Source: Marinibactrum halimedae (GTDB lineage Bacteria > Pseudomonadota > Gammaproteobacteria > Pseudomonadales > Cellvibrionaceae). Taken from it: a DNA stretch of 64,000 nucleotides. The position numbers and the translations under genes were made by a program. The stretch is from the NCBI RefSeq assembly GCF_021234875.1, contig NZ_JAJQVM010000003.1, positions 206,739-270,738 on the forward strand, read 5' to 3'. The notes under the pieces were generated by a model. It ran no database searches. It saw only the letters and a list, made by a program, of their open reading frames with translations, and was not told where the DNA came from. Positions 18,679 to 28,069 of the stretch are shown piece after piece; the stretch's first letter is position 1; every line of letters starts with the position of its first letter.

Positions 18679-20733
18679 ATGATTGTTTACATCGCAGAGA
18701 AGCCAAGTTTAGGGCGCGCCATCGCTGAGGTGCTGCCTAAGCCGCTGGTTAAGTCTGAGGGCTTTGTGACGGCAGCAGATGGTACTGTGGTCACTTGGTG
18801 TATTGGCCATTTGCTAGAACAAGCCGAACCTGAAGTGTATAACAGTGAATTTAAAAAATGGTCTCATACTCATTTGCCCATTATCCCTCATCCTTGGAAG
18901 TTAACGACCAAAGCTTCTACCGCTAAGCAATTGGGCGTTGTTCGCAAGTTGATTAAAAAATCTACAGGTATAATCCATGCTGGTGATCCTGATCGGGAAG
19001 GTCAGCTATTGGTGGATGAGGTGATTGACTATGTCGGCGTTTCTGCCGAGAAAAAACGCAAAATAAAACGATGCTTGATCGCTGATTTAAACGCTTCCGC
19101 CGTTCGCCGGTCAATAGCGAATCTTCGAGATAACTCTGAGTTTATTGCGCTTTCTGTTTCTGCTTTGGCGCGCGCTCGGGCAGATTGGCTATTTGGTATT
19201 AATTTGACCCGTGCCTACACACTGCAAGGGCAAAAGGGTGGGTACAAAGGTGTATTGTCAGTAGGACGTGTGCAAACCCCAGTGTTGGGGTTGGTGGTGC
19301 GTCGGGATGAAGAAATCGCTCAGTTTCAAAGCAAGCCTTTTTATGAGGTATGGGCAAATTTATTCACTGAAAATCAGGAACGATTTCGGGCTAAGTGGGT
19401 TCCCAGTGAACATTGCTTACCGTATCTAGACGAATCAGGACGAAATTTATCCCGTGCCTTAGCCGAAAATGTGGTTAGTCGCATTAGTCATAAACCCGCC
19501 AGTGTGGTGAAAGTAGAAGCCCAACCGAAACGGATTCCACCCCCGCTACCGCATAATTTATCCGCATTACAAATAGACGCAAATAAACGTTTTGGGCTCA
19601 GTGCGCAAAACGTCTTAGATGCGGCTCAATCTTTGTATGAAAAGCACAAATTAATTACCTACCCTCGTTCAGATTGTCGTTATCTCCCTCTGGAACATTT
19701 TAATGATGCATCGATGGTGGCAGGGGTTGTTCAGGGCAATGCTAAGCAATTGGGGTTGTCCGCTTTGGTGGAGGTTTCTTTATCTTTCGCTCAGAAATCC
19801 CGCGCTTGGAATGATAAGAAAGTTGGGGCCCATCACGCTATTATTCCAACGAAAAAATCATTAAGTAATACTCAATCACTCACGCTTGCGGAGCGGCAAG
19901 TGTATGAGCTAATCAGTCGACAATATTTAATTCAATTTTTACCTGATCACCGATTTGAAAAAACAACCGTTACGATAACGATTGAAGGAGGAAAATTTAT
20001 TGCAACCAGTAAGCAGGTGCAAGTGCCTGGATGGAAGGTGCTATTTAAAGCCGAAGAAAATGAGGTGAAAGGGGGAAAAGATAAAACGTTAAAAGAAAGA
20101 GAGAATTTCCAGTGGAATTCTGATGCTTCCGGCTCAGATCCGTTTGAGGTCAATAATAGTCAACTGCCAGCGTTAGTGCCGGGTCAGCGTTTACATTCGG
20201 AAGCAGCTGAGGTGGTTGAGAAACAAACATCGCCCCCCAAACCTTATACTGATGCCACTTTACTGGGAGCGATGACCGGAATTGCAAAATACGTGAAAGA
20301 CCCGGCGCTGAAAAAAGTATTACGTGAAACCGATGGGTTAGGAACGGAAGCGACTCGTGCGGGAATCATTGAATTGTTGTTTCGACGAGGGTTTCTTGAG
20401 CGCCAGGGCAAAGCGGTAAGAGCGACCGATTCAGGGCAAGCTTTTATTCGGGCACTACCAGAACGTATTACCTTACCTGATATGACTGCTCAGTGGGAAT
20501 TTCAACTCAGTGCCATTAGTGAACAACGCAGCACCTACGACAGTATGATTACTCCACTTATTGAACAGGTAGGGACGCTAGTATTAGAAAGCCAAACGGT
20601 TATACCAGAGGGGCTACGAGGGTTGGGTGATCAAAAGGCGACTTATTCTAAGCGGACAACCTACAAACGCAAAAAAGCAAATACAGCTACCGGCCAAAGA
20701 AAACCAAGAAAAAAACGGAAAAAATCTTATTGA
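18679..20733 (+). CDS. topB: DNA topoisomerase III
   Basis: A type IA topoisomerase that decatenates and relaxes negatively supercoiled DNA. The TOPRIM domain starts with IAEKPSLGRAIAEVLP and carries the metal triad in HAGDPDREGQLLVDEV. The catalytic tyrosine is in ITYPRSDCRYLP, near residue 330. The 684-residue length is slightly above E. coli TopB (653). A strongly basic C-terminal tail (QRKPRKKRKKSY) replaces the DNA-binding tail of the family. No zinc-finger cysteines are visible at the C-terminus, as usual for TopB. It is probably transcribed alone or with the DUF1415 gene 110 bp downstream. Confidence 0.97.
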   Translation: MIVYIAEKPSLGRAIAEVLPKPLVKSEGFVTAADGTVVTWCIGHLLEQAEPEVYNSEFKKWSHTHLPIIPHPWKLTTKASTAKQLGVVRKLIKKSTGIIHAGDPDREGQLLVDEVIDYVGVSAEKKRKIKRCLIADLNASAVRRSIANLRDNSEFIALSVSALARARADWLFGINLTRAYTLQGQKGGYKGVLSVGRVQTPVLGLVVRRDEEIAQFQSKPFYEVWANLFTENQERFRAKWVPSEHCLPYLDESGRNLSRALAENVVSRISHKPASVVKVEAQPKRIPPPLPHNLSALQIDANKRFGLSAQNVLDAAQSLYEKHKLITYPRSDCRYLPLEHFNDASMVAGVVQGNAKQLGLSALVEVSLSFAQKSRAWNDKKVGAHHAIIPTKKSLSNTQSLTLAERQVYELISRQYLIQFLPDHRFEKTTVTITIEGGKFIATSKQVQVPGWKVLFKAEENEVKGGKDKTLKERENFQWNSDASGSDPFEVNNSQLPALVPGQRLHSEAAEVVEKQTSPPKPYTDATLLGAMTGIAKYVKDPALKKVLRETDGLGTEATRAGIIELLFRRGFLERQGKAVRATDSGQAFIRALPERITLPDMTAQWEFQLSAISEQRSTYDSMITPLIEQVGTLVLESQTVIPEGLRGLGDQKATYSKRTTYKRKKANTATGQRKPRKKRKKSY

Positions 20734-20843
20734 TGTGCGTGATGAAAAGACATATCAAGGAGATTATTTTGCTCTCATACATGCATTTATTTTCTTATAT
20801 TATTTAAGATAAAATGACGTTAAGTATTATTAATGAGAACGTC

Positions 20844-21422
20844 ATTATGCAAAGTATTAACACGCAGGTCACTAATACGCAAGAGGTGGTAGAACTTACT
20901 CAGCGTTGGGTAAGAGAAGTGGTTGTTGGGCTGGGGCTTTGCCCTTTTGCGGCCAAACCTTTTGCGGAGAACACTATCCGTTATTGTGTGGCACCTAGTG
21001 CTGCACCGGAAGATATTCTTCACTCTATTTACAGCGAATGTGTTCTTTTATCGTCTGTATCTCATGAGGCGACTGAAACAACGTTAGTGATTACACCCAA
21101 TGCGTTGTCAGATTTTCATGATTACAATCAGTTTTTTAATGAAGTGGATTTGTTGCTGAGCCGTAATGACTGGGAAGGGGTATTACAAGTCGCCAGTTTT
21201 CACCCTCAATATCAATTTGCCGGAACCTCTGTCAGTGATGCGGAAAATTATACTAACCGTGCGCCTTACCCTATTTTTCACCTTCTTCGAGAAGACCGCC
21301 TTGAGAAAGCAATAGAGTTTTACCCCGATGTCGATGAGATACCCGAGCGTAATATCGCACGAATGAATGCCTTATCTCAGGATGAAATACACCGTCTCTT
21401 CTATTATCTCAATAAAACATAG
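20844..21422 (+). CDS. DUF1415 family protein
   Basis: A 192-residue cytoplasmic protein that matches the DUF1415 pattern by its start (TQRWVREVVVGLGLCPFAAKPF) and by FHPQYQFAG, NRAPYPIFHLLRE and PERNIARMNAL further on. The function of this family is not known. An in-frame ATG 10 codons upstream exists, but the ATG at 20844 has a GAGAA ribosome site and matches the usual family start. A conserved Cys-Pro (GLCPFA) and histidines could bind a ligand or metal, which is speculation. Confidence 0.85.
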   Translation: MMQSINTQVTNTQEVVELTQRWVREVVVGLGLCPFAAKPFAENTIRYCVAPSAAPEDILHSIYSECVLLSSVSHEATETTLVITPNALSDFHDYNQFFNEVDLLLSRNDWEGVLQVASFHPQYQFAGTSVSDAENYTNRAPYPIFHLLREDRLEKAIEFYPDVDEIPERNIARMNALSQDEIHRLFYYLNKT

Positions 21423-21507
21423 CCTGTTCTGGTGATGCTTCAAGTGCATCACGTATAACCGCGCTTATTGTATTGTTCTCTAATCGGGTGAATAAAAGGT
21501 GATATAT

Positions 21508-21879
21508 ATGAAAGAGATGTTGTCCATTGAGGATATAACAGAATATCTTCGTGTGTTTTCGAAAGAGCGTGAGTGGGATCAGTTTCATTCACCGAAAAAC
21601 CTATCTATGTCTGTCGCCATTGAGGCTGCTGAATTAATGGAGCATTTTCAGTGGTTGTCGCTGGAGGCGTCTGCTAACTTGAGTGAGGAGGTAAAAGCAG
21701 AGGTATCTGATGAAATGGCAGATGTCCTGTTGTACTTGGTGCGTTTGGCGGATGTGTTAGGCATCAACTTACTTCGCTCGGTTAATGTTAAGGCTGGCAA
21801 AAATGAAAAAAAATACCCTGCAGAGGCGGTAAAGGGAAGTTTAAAAAAGTACCAAGAGTTTCGTCGAAATTACAAATAA
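21508..21879 (+). CDS. MazG-like nucleotide pyrophosphohydrolase
   Basis: A 123-residue all-alpha NTP pyrophosphohydrolase of the MazG/dCTPase (RS21-C6) type. The metal-binding motifs are EAAELMEHFQW and EVSDEMADVLLYLVRLAD, i.e. two ExxE/ExxD-type helices. The C-terminus KNEKKYPAEAVKGS is the typical substrate-loop signature. It probably removes non-canonical or excess dNTPs. The ATG at 21508 follows an AAAAGGTG ribosome site at 7-8 nt and is preferred over the GTG three codons upstream. Confidence 0.88.
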   Translation: MKEMLSIEDITEYLRVFSKEREWDQFHSPKNLSMSVAIEAAELMEHFQWLSLEASANLSEEVKAEVSDEMADVLLYLVRLADVLGINLLRSVNVKAGKNEKKYPAEAVKGSLKKYQEFRRNYK

Positions 21880-22237
21880 AAATAGGAGTATTTTTCTCTC
21901 TTTTGTAGATGATTCTTTCTTTTTTTGTGATTTGCAATGTGTTTGTCAATAAAATGTAATTTGTAAAAAAATGTTTCGTTTTGTTGATTTTTTTCGTAAC
22001 TTTTATATTCCCCGTTTTTTTTAAAATTAAAATAATTGATGTTAAAAGGGTCTAGTGTTGGCGTTTCTCACTTTGTTTTTGTCATGATAAATTCTAAATT
22101 AAAATCCATTACCAGTACAATGACATCGCTTGATTGCGCAAGCTGAAATAGAGTTTTTTATAAGCCGTCTGTTTTTTATGTAATTTATTTTGTGCTCACG
22201 GTTTGTATTCACTGTTTTGTCTTCATAGGGGATAGCG
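21880..22237. other. very AT-rich leader region before the secreted vWA gene
   Basis: About 360 bp with long A and T runs. It probably holds the vWA gene promoter. The only clear signal is a GGGGA ribosome site just before 22238. Confidence 0.45.
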
Positions 22238-23170
22238 ATGTTTCTTAAAAAAATGCTTAAAAAAAGTGCTGTTAGTGCAAGTGTTGCGGGTGCGGTGTTG
22301 GCGACTGCCATGGGTGTTTCCATGCCTGCGTCTGCGTTAGATGTGGTTATTATTTTGGATGTGACGGGTAGTACGGGTGCTTTATTGCCCAACTGGAAAT
22401 CCAGAATGGAAGCAGAGGTAATTGATCCTATTAAACTGGTAGATCCTAATGCGCGTTTTGCATTGGTTTCACATCTTGATTTTCCTTATAGCCCTTACGG
22501 TGGTGCGGGCGAGTATGCCTACCGGGTGGAAGCGACATTAAATCAAGACTTAACCTTATTCAGAGCAGCATTAAAAAATTTAACTAATGGTGTTGGTGGT
22601 GATACTCCAGAGTCGCAGTACGAGGCAATTCGCCAAGCCAACACGGGAGTTGGGTTAGATTTAAATGGTGATGGGGATTATGTTGATCTAGGCGATATTC
22701 CGCCTCAGTCTTTAGGCTTTAACCCCATTACCAATTCTTTCACCATGCACTTTACGTCTCCATTGGTGTATCACAATGATCCTTTCGAGCCGGATTACCC
22801 TTATGCGGGTGTAGTAAATAATCCAGCAGATTATAATGATGCGCTTAATGCAATGACTTCCCAAAATAATACTTATTTTATCTTAACGCCCGATCCTCTT
22901 CCTACGGCATTAGCGGCAATGGGCGGAAAAATGATGCCATTGGTGGATAAGCAAACTGGTAAAGCAGTTTCAAGTGCCGCATTATTCAGAGCATCCAGCT
23001 CTGCAGAATCTCTTGCGAAAGCAACGGGTGGCTCAGTGCTGTCTGTTGGGAGTGACTTAAGAGGGGTGAAAGAGGCAGTTGAAGAGATTATTGAAGTCGT
23101 TCGGCCTTGTCCTAAAGGTCAAGTACCTGTCGAATTACCTTTCGGCGTGGTGTGTGTCCCACAGACATAA
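22238..23170 (+). CDS. secreted von Willebrand factor A-like protein with Ca-binding loop
   Basis: A 310-residue exported protein. The signal peptide is about residues 1-33 (basic MFLKKMLKKS, hydrophobic core, cleavage near PASA). A vWA-like domain begins directly (VVIILDVTGSTGALLPNW); its MIDAS motif is D-x-T-G-S instead of D-x-S-x-S. In the middle an EF-hand-like loop (DLNGDGDYVDLGD) suggests calcium binding. The end has two cysteines (RPCPKGQ...VVCVPQ) that could form a disulfide. It is preceded by a GGGGA ribosome site. Its role is unknown; adhesion or matrix functions are possible. Confidence 0.85.
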   Translation: MFLKKMLKKSAVSASVAGAVLATAMGVSMPASALDVVIILDVTGSTGALLPNWKSRMEAEVIDPIKLVDPNARFALVSHLDFPYSPYGGAGEYAYRVEATLNQDLTLFRAALKNLTNGVGGDTPESQYEAIRQANTGVGLDLNGDGDYVDLGDIPPQSLGFNPITNSFTMHFTSPLVYHNDPFEPDYPYAGVVNNPADYNDALNAMTSQNNTYFILTPDPLPTALAAMGGKMMPLVDKQTGKAVSSAALFRASSSAESLAKATGGSVLSVGSDLRGVKEAVEEIIEVVRPCPKGQVPVELPFGVVCVPQT

Positions 23171-23235
23171 TCTGTGTACCAAATTGATTCAAGCGCTGTG
23201 AGTTGACTCAATGTTGACACGGTAGTGAGACAATC

Positions 23236-23286
23236 GCTGGAATAGTAATAGTTGAAATAGTAGTTGAGATAGTCGTTCAGATAGTA
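23236..23286. repeat. 12-bp tandem repeat, 3-4 copies
   Basis: GTTGAAATAGTA, GTTGAGATAGTC and GTTCAGATAGTA follow each other, with a degenerate copy before, in the gap between the convergent vWA and FHA genes. Confidence 0.8.
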
Positions 23287-23416
23287 AATGTGTGCCTGTA
23301 CATTTTTCTTGATTTTTGGGACCTCTTTTTGTTTTCAGCCATCGGTGGACCCAAAACATTGATTGTTAACGAGTTCAATGAGAAAAATGATTCAGGCACA
23401 TTGCTAATGTTCCAAT

Positions 23417-24349
23417 TTATTTCGCTTGAACGTTGAATCCGCCTTCTATAGCAATGTCGGAATAGGCAAAGCGGAGTTCTCCTGGCCTGCGCTCAATGAC
23501 TTGTTGCAAAGTGGAGCTATTAGGAATCATTTTGGTTACTTGTTTTCTGAAGCGATGCACTTGAATGTTAATGTGTTGCTCTGCCATTTTCATCATACGC
23601 ATTAATAATTCTTTATCGATCCAGCCTTGGTCAGATACATCCAATCCTCTATTGGCATCTTTGAGTCTTTGTTTGGCCAGCAGTAAGAGCAGGTAATGGT
23701 GGTTTCGCTCTCCTAAATTAATGGTTAGGTTATCTACCACTAACTTCAATGAAACGTGTTCTTCATCGGGGCTGACTTGAAAGCAAAATTTAATGTTATT
23801 GGTGATGCTTGCAGGGGTAATGATGGCGGTTGCCGCGCAGGGCCTGGCATCCACAAATTGCCAGAACAGTCCATTTGCTCCCACTTTATCGCCTGATTGC
23901 AAGGTAAAGCGCTCTTCGTTAGCCTCGCACTGCCAGAGCCCACCCTCAGATAAGAGCAGTAATATCTTGTGATCCGGTATAGGGAGGAGGTAAACGTCGT
24001 GAAGGGGAATAAACGGTTGTGTATCCGATAAAGGAATCAAACCCGTCACAGGAGGGGCGGTATCAACGACTTCCCAGGTTTCTGAAGGGATACTCCCGAA
24101 TTGAATTTTGGCACCTTGAAGTAAGGGGTGGTACCTGCCAGGAGGCAGGCGATGGTTATCGATAAAGGTCCCATTTGTACTTGAATCTTTAATTTTCCAA
24201 GATTCTCCATCCCATGCAATAGTGGCATGATTGCGTGAGGCACTGGGGCTAACCAGTATCGTGGTGTTGGTTTTTTCATCACGCCCGAAAGTATGATTGG
24301 CGTGTAAAACCTCTTGTTTGTTGATTTTTGGGTTAAATAGTGCCGCCAT
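23417..24349 (-). CDS. FHA-domain protein with C-terminal wHTH-like region
   Basis: A 310-residue cytoplasmic protein. Residues about 15-95 are a forkhead-associated domain with the phosphothreonine-binding signature: FGRDEKTN, PSASRNHATI and STNGTFIDNHRL. The middle (about 100-200) is of unknown fold. The last 100 residues (NLGERNHHYLLLLLAKQRL...INIQVHRFRKQVTKMI) look like a winged helix of the type used by transcription regulators, with VIERRPGELRF as a possible wing. It may read phospho-Thr signals and bind DNA or protein. It converges with the secreted vWA gene. A kinase partner is not visible nearby. Confidence 0.82.
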   Translation of the reverse strand: MAALFNPKINKQEVLHANHTFGRDEKTNTTILVSPSASRNHATIAWDGESWKIKDSSTNGTFIDNHRLPPGRYHPLLQGAKIQFGSIPSETWEVVDTAPPVTGLIPLSDTQPFIPLHDVYLLPIPDHKILLLLSEGGLWQCEANEERFTLQSGDKVGANGLFWQFVDARPCAATAIITPASITNNIKFCFQVSPDEEHVSLKLVVDNLTINLGERNHHYLLLLLAKQRLKDANRGLDVSDQGWIDKELLMRMMKMAEQHINIQVHRFRKQVTKMIPNSSTLQQVIERRPGELRFAYSDIAIEGGFNVQAK

Positions 24350-24762
24350 TGGTACCCTTGCTTTCTTATCAAGCTACTAACGATAAAGTTTGATCACAGA
24401 TGCTATCAATATTCTATATGAGTAGTAAGCATCGATAAATATAAAGATTCTGACGTTCAGTGATGGAGTTTAAGAACCTTGAGTGCCTGTGAAAGTAGAC
24501 TTCTATAGAAGATTTATAGGGGTGATTCCGATATTGAAAAACGGGTGTCTTAAACCTGAAACACTCTTCGTAGTAAATTCCTTCCCCGATTTTCCTGTCA
24601 GGTAAATTTATTTCATATAAAACCATTATTTGATTGTGGCTTTTAGGGTAATCCTCATGGCTGCTGACGTGTTTTCATTATCAATGAAGATTTTGTACTT
24701 AAATAATGGGTGGTAGTAAAAAACGACGATAAATAATCTCAAAAAAGGGGTGGCAGACAAAA
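24350..24762. other. intergenic region between divergent FHA and FAD genes
   Basis: About 410 bp of AT-rich sequence with promoters expected for both directions. A 70-codon minus-strand ORF (24414-24626) lacks a ribosome site and family features and was not called. Confidence 0.45.
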
Positions 24763-26622
24763 ATGAAGACTATAAGGTGTTTTTCATTAAGTGATGTTTC
24801 GTTAAGCCGTATTGAGAAAAAGGCATTGGTTCGCTTCTTATGGATTGCGGTTGTTGGTTTTATGCTTGCTGGGTGTCATGCAGGTGGTTTGTTTGGTCGA
24901 GTGTTTGAGAACGTATGGGGAACTCAACGAGTTAAACCTGCGGACTATTCTTCGCCCAGCACTGCGAAGGAACTCATTTCAGCGGTAAAATCCGCTCAAG
25001 ATAATCATCAGCGTATTCGCATGACCGGTTCTGGGCATTCGCCATCGGACGTTGCCGTAACGGAAGATGTGTTGTTGTATCCACATAAATTAAATGGCCC
25101 TTTACCCTTGGAAAATGCCGAGCTTAAAGCGAGCTTTAACGAGACAGTCACGATGCGTAGCGGTACGGAAATGTCGTTCAATCTGGTTAGGGTAAAAAGT
25201 GGTACGACCATTCGAGAGTTGAATGCCTATTTCGATGAAAAGGGGTTGGGGTTTCCTATTTTGGGTGGGTGGGATGCCCAGACTATTGCAGGGGCAACCA
25301 TGACCGCAACTCATGGTTCCAGCCTTGAATTAGGGGCGTTGGACTCCATTGTGGCGAGTATTCAGGTGGTGAGTAATGATGGACGAATGCTTCAAATCGA
25401 ACCAACCGATGGCATTACGAACCCAGAGACGTTTAAAGGGTATTTACCTGAAAACCCGGATATTCCTGTCGAATTAATTCAAGACGATGAAACATTTCGC
25501 GCAATGCGTGTCAGCATCGGGTCAATGGGAGTGGTTTATGCGTATGTGTTAAAAGTCTTTGATCAATACTGGATTAAAGAAAACCGTGTATTAACCACCT
25601 GGAAAGAAATTACAGGTCATAACGGATTTTTATCTAATTTGGTAGAAGGAGGGTTGTTAAACCCTCAAGGAATTGAGCCTGACTTTTATGAATTACAAGT
25701 TAACCCGTATCCGCGAGAGGATGGCGATTACAATGTGCTATTAACCAAACGCTGGATTTCCAAAGAGCCTTTAGAACCTAGCCCATATCGAGCAGAAAAA
25801 GGTTCTGATTTATTGCAGCAATTAGCAGTCACTTTCCAGAAAGTGGTAGAAGGTGCTGTGAATGCGTCTCCCCAATTAGCGGTTAAGACTCTTGATACGG
25901 CATTAGAGACGCAGTTAGACGAGGAGTACATTAACGTCAGTCATAAAGTATTCAATATTGGAGTGATTAATGAAACGGCGGTGTATGCAATAGAGGTTGC
26001 CTTTTCATTGAATGAAATTATTCCGGCTGTGAATAAGCAATTTGAAATTATTGAAGCATTACGACAAGAAAATGTGGTGCAAATGGCACCTCTGGCAATT
26101 CGTTTTGTAAAAGCTTCTGATGCACATATTTCTATGATGCACGGGCGTGATACGGCTATGATGGAAATTATTAATCTTCAGGGTTTAAAAGGGGTAGAGA
26201 AGTACTTTAAAAAACACCAAGAGGTTTTGCTGGATCGCAATGAGTTTACAAGCCGACCACACTGGGGATTGGATTTGCATTACCTGAAGGCAGCCGATCA
26301 GGTGATTGATTGTGACCGAAGCGGTGTGGATACAGAGGATTTTTACATTAACCTGAATTTTGAGCGTTTACGTACGTCTCGTAAGGTTTTGGATATCTCT
26401 GGTAATACGGTTAAGGTCAATGCTAGGAAGATTGATATTGATGCCAACTTTATTCAAATTGGTGATAAGTTTTTAGAGTGTCAGGATGTCGAACGTTATG
26501 ATCCAGCCGCGTACTACGAGGAAAGTTGGGCACAATGGCTACCCATTTACCAAGACTTTAACCGTTATGGCACCTTCAACGGTAAGGTGACAGACCGTTT
26601 GGGTATCTCTGTAGAGCGCTAA
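24763..26622 (+). CDS. FAD-linked oxidase, putative lipoprotein
   Basis: A 619-residue flavoprotein of the VAO/aldonolactone-oxidase class. A lipoprotein signal ends in FMLAGCHAG, with Cys38 as the lipidation site. The PCMH-type FAD domain (about 55-270) includes RIRMTGSGHSPSDVAV, IRELNAYFDEKGLGFPILGG and GATMTATHGSSLELGAL, which resemble the flavin-binding motifs of L-gulono/D-arabinono-lactone oxidases. The C-terminal part (about 300-600) fits the ALO substrate domain. It probably oxidises a sugar lactone or polyol in the periplasm. The lipid anchor is unusual for this class, which is mostly cytosolic or mitochondrial. It is followed by a clear terminator. Confidence 0.85.
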   Translation: MKTIRCFSLSDVSLSRIEKKALVRFLWIAVVGFMLAGCHAGGLFGRVFENVWGTQRVKPADYSSPSTAKELISAVKSAQDNHQRIRMTGSGHSPSDVAVTEDVLLYPHKLNGPLPLENAELKASFNETVTMRSGTEMSFNLVRVKSGTTIRELNAYFDEKGLGFPILGGWDAQTIAGATMTATHGSSLELGALDSIVASIQVVSNDGRMLQIEPTDGITNPETFKGYLPENPDIPVELIQDDETFRAMRVSIGSMGVVYAYVLKVFDQYWIKENRVLTTWKEITGHNGFLSNLVEGGLLNPQGIEPDFYELQVNPYPREDGDYNVLLTKRWISKEPLEPSPYRAEKGSDLLQQLAVTFQKVVEGAVNASPQLAVKTLDTALETQLDEEYINVSHKVFNIGVINETAVYAIEVAFSLNEIIPAVNKQFEIIEALRQENVVQMAPLAIRFVKASDAHISMMHGRDTAMMEIINLQGLKGVEKYFKKHQEVLLDRNEFTSRPHWGLDLHYLKAADQVIDCDRSGVDTEDFYINLNFERLRTSRKVLDISGNTVKVNARKIDIDANFIQIGDKFLECQDVERYDPAAYYEESWAQWLPIYQDFNRYGTFNGKVTDRLGISVER

Positions 26623-26713
26623 CGACCGGTCTTGTCCTTGCAAGGTTACCCTTGTAATTGTTGCTTGTGTAATAGGATGTAATACCCGTCGAAGAGCCAT
26701 TTTGGTATTGATT

Positions 26714-26741
26714 AAGCCGTCCTTTTAAGGGCGGCTTTTTT
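26714..26741 (+). terminator. rho-independent terminator after the FAD oxidase gene
   Basis: AAGCCGTCC and GGGCGGCTT pair over 9 bp (one G-T wobble) around a TTTTAA loop, followed by a run of six T. Confidence 0.9.
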
Positions 26742-26896
26742 GTGGACATAGGTACCTTTGATGTAGATACCTTTTTGTATGTAGATGCTGCCACCCTTTG
26801 CTTGGGCTCATTTGAGTAATTATTGCGATTTTTCTGCGCGGTGCCTGCCCAGTTGGTCGCTATCATGACGGTTATCGAGGATAAGGAGAAGACACT

Positions 26897-27919
26897 ATGA
26901 GTATTGATATCGTAAACAGTGAAGGGACGCGCTACCGAGTTCAGGCGCTTCAGGCTGGCTTTATGACCTCTCGTTATGATTACTTTGATGGTTTACGCTT
27001 CTTAAAGAGCTTAAGCCAGTCGTCCATCGAAAAAATTCATCGAACGTTTTTTGGTGTCGGTAAGCCCATTGATAGTATGACAAGTGGGAAGGGCCTTAAG
27101 CGTTCTTTTTTCGGCTCTCGATATGACGCAGCTACTGGAATGATGGGAAGAGAACGGGAAATTTTAACCGCTTTGATTTATGAGCGATTAGTGGCAGAGA
27201 AAAACCCTTATTCCCTAAAGGAGTTGTCCCTTCGTCATGCTCAATTGCGCCATCATGTCAGTTTTCACTTACAGCAATTGTTGTGTGAATATAGGGCGAA
27301 AGGTGGTACGGCCAATGGCAGTAATAGCGGCCACATTCTTCTCGACCAAGCCAATGTGGCAGTCACTCAGGATTGGGTGAGCTTAGCGCATCACACAATG
27401 CTATTTCACAAGCGTTCTTTGGTAAGTTTATCGGCTTCCTCCTGTGGTGAAAATACAGAATCGGGCCTTGAATTGAATACACTTCAAAAGCATTTTGTTA
27501 AGGCATTGGGGTTTGATATTAAAGGCGTGACGTCGTTACATTTAGAGCAGGTATTCAGTTTTATAGAGAAAATTGACACGGATGCAACCTTAAGAACGAC
27601 GATGGCACAATTGATAAGAGAACACTGTTTGCCGAAAGGTCAGCTATCGTTGCAAGGCAGCGTATTTTCTCAAAATAGGGTTACAACCAGTAAAAATGTG
27701 CTTGCGACTTTACTCTTATCGGCCATTGCTCCCGACCAAGCTTTGCGTAACCACTCGAATGTGCAATGGTTAGCACGAGTAAAAAAAGTGGGCCGAATTC
27801 TGGTGGATTTTGTTCAAGCTCAAGAAGCTTTGCAGGGTGAGTTGGAAAAGCAGCGTGAGAATTATGAGGCGCCTTCTCTTGATGACTTGGAATATGAATG
27901 GGTTGACGTGGCCAGTTAA
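26897..27919 (+). CDS. hypothetical protein of unknown family
   Basis: I do not recognise this 340-residue protein. It has no signal peptide or membrane helix, is mostly alpha-helical in appearance and contains several His-rich stretches (RHAQLRHHVSFHLQQLL; SLAHHTMLFHKRS). The C-terminus is acidic (SLDDLEYEWVDVAS). A good ribosome site (AAGGAGAAG) stands before the ATG. It is flanked by a terminator upstream and tandem repeats downstream, so it seems to be a single-gene unit. Confidence 0.75.
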   Translation: MSIDIVNSEGTRYRVQALQAGFMTSRYDYFDGLRFLKSLSQSSIEKIHRTFFGVGKPIDSMTSGKGLKRSFFGSRYDAATGMMGREREILTALIYERLVAEKNPYSLKELSLRHAQLRHHVSFHLQQLLCEYRAKGGTANGSNSGHILLDQANVAVTQDWVSLAHHTMLFHKRSLVSLSASSCGENTESGLELNTLQKHFVKALGFDIKGVTSLHLEQVFSFIEKIDTDATLRTTMAQLIREHCLPKGQLSLQGSVFSQNRVTTSKNVLATLLLSAIAPDQALRNHSNVQWLARVKKVGRILVDFVQAQEALQGELEKQRENYEAPSLDDLEYEWVDVAS

Positions 27920-27928
27920 CGGTCCATT

Positions 27929-27954
27929 GTTTAAAGACCCAACGTTTAAAGACC
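27929..27954. repeat. GTTTAAAGACC direct repeat (15-bp period)
   Basis: Two copies of GTTTAAAGACC start 15 bp apart directly after the stop of the hypothetical gene. Confidence 0.7.
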
Positions 27955-27975
27955 GTCGCTACCTCCCACCGCTTA

Positions 27976-28033
27976 GGCAATGTTTAAAGGGCTATCGGCA
28001 ATGTTTAAAGGGCTATCGGCAATGTTTAAAGGA
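27976..28033. repeat. 21-bp tandem repeat, 2.8 copies
   Basis: GGCAATGTTTAAAGGGCTATC is repeated exactly and followed by a third partial copy. The core GTTTAAAG is shared with the repeat at 27929-27954, suggesting successive duplications of one motif. Confidence 0.9.
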
Positions 28034-28069
28034 CGGTGAGAGAGTGGAGAATAGGGAGGAGGAGATATA

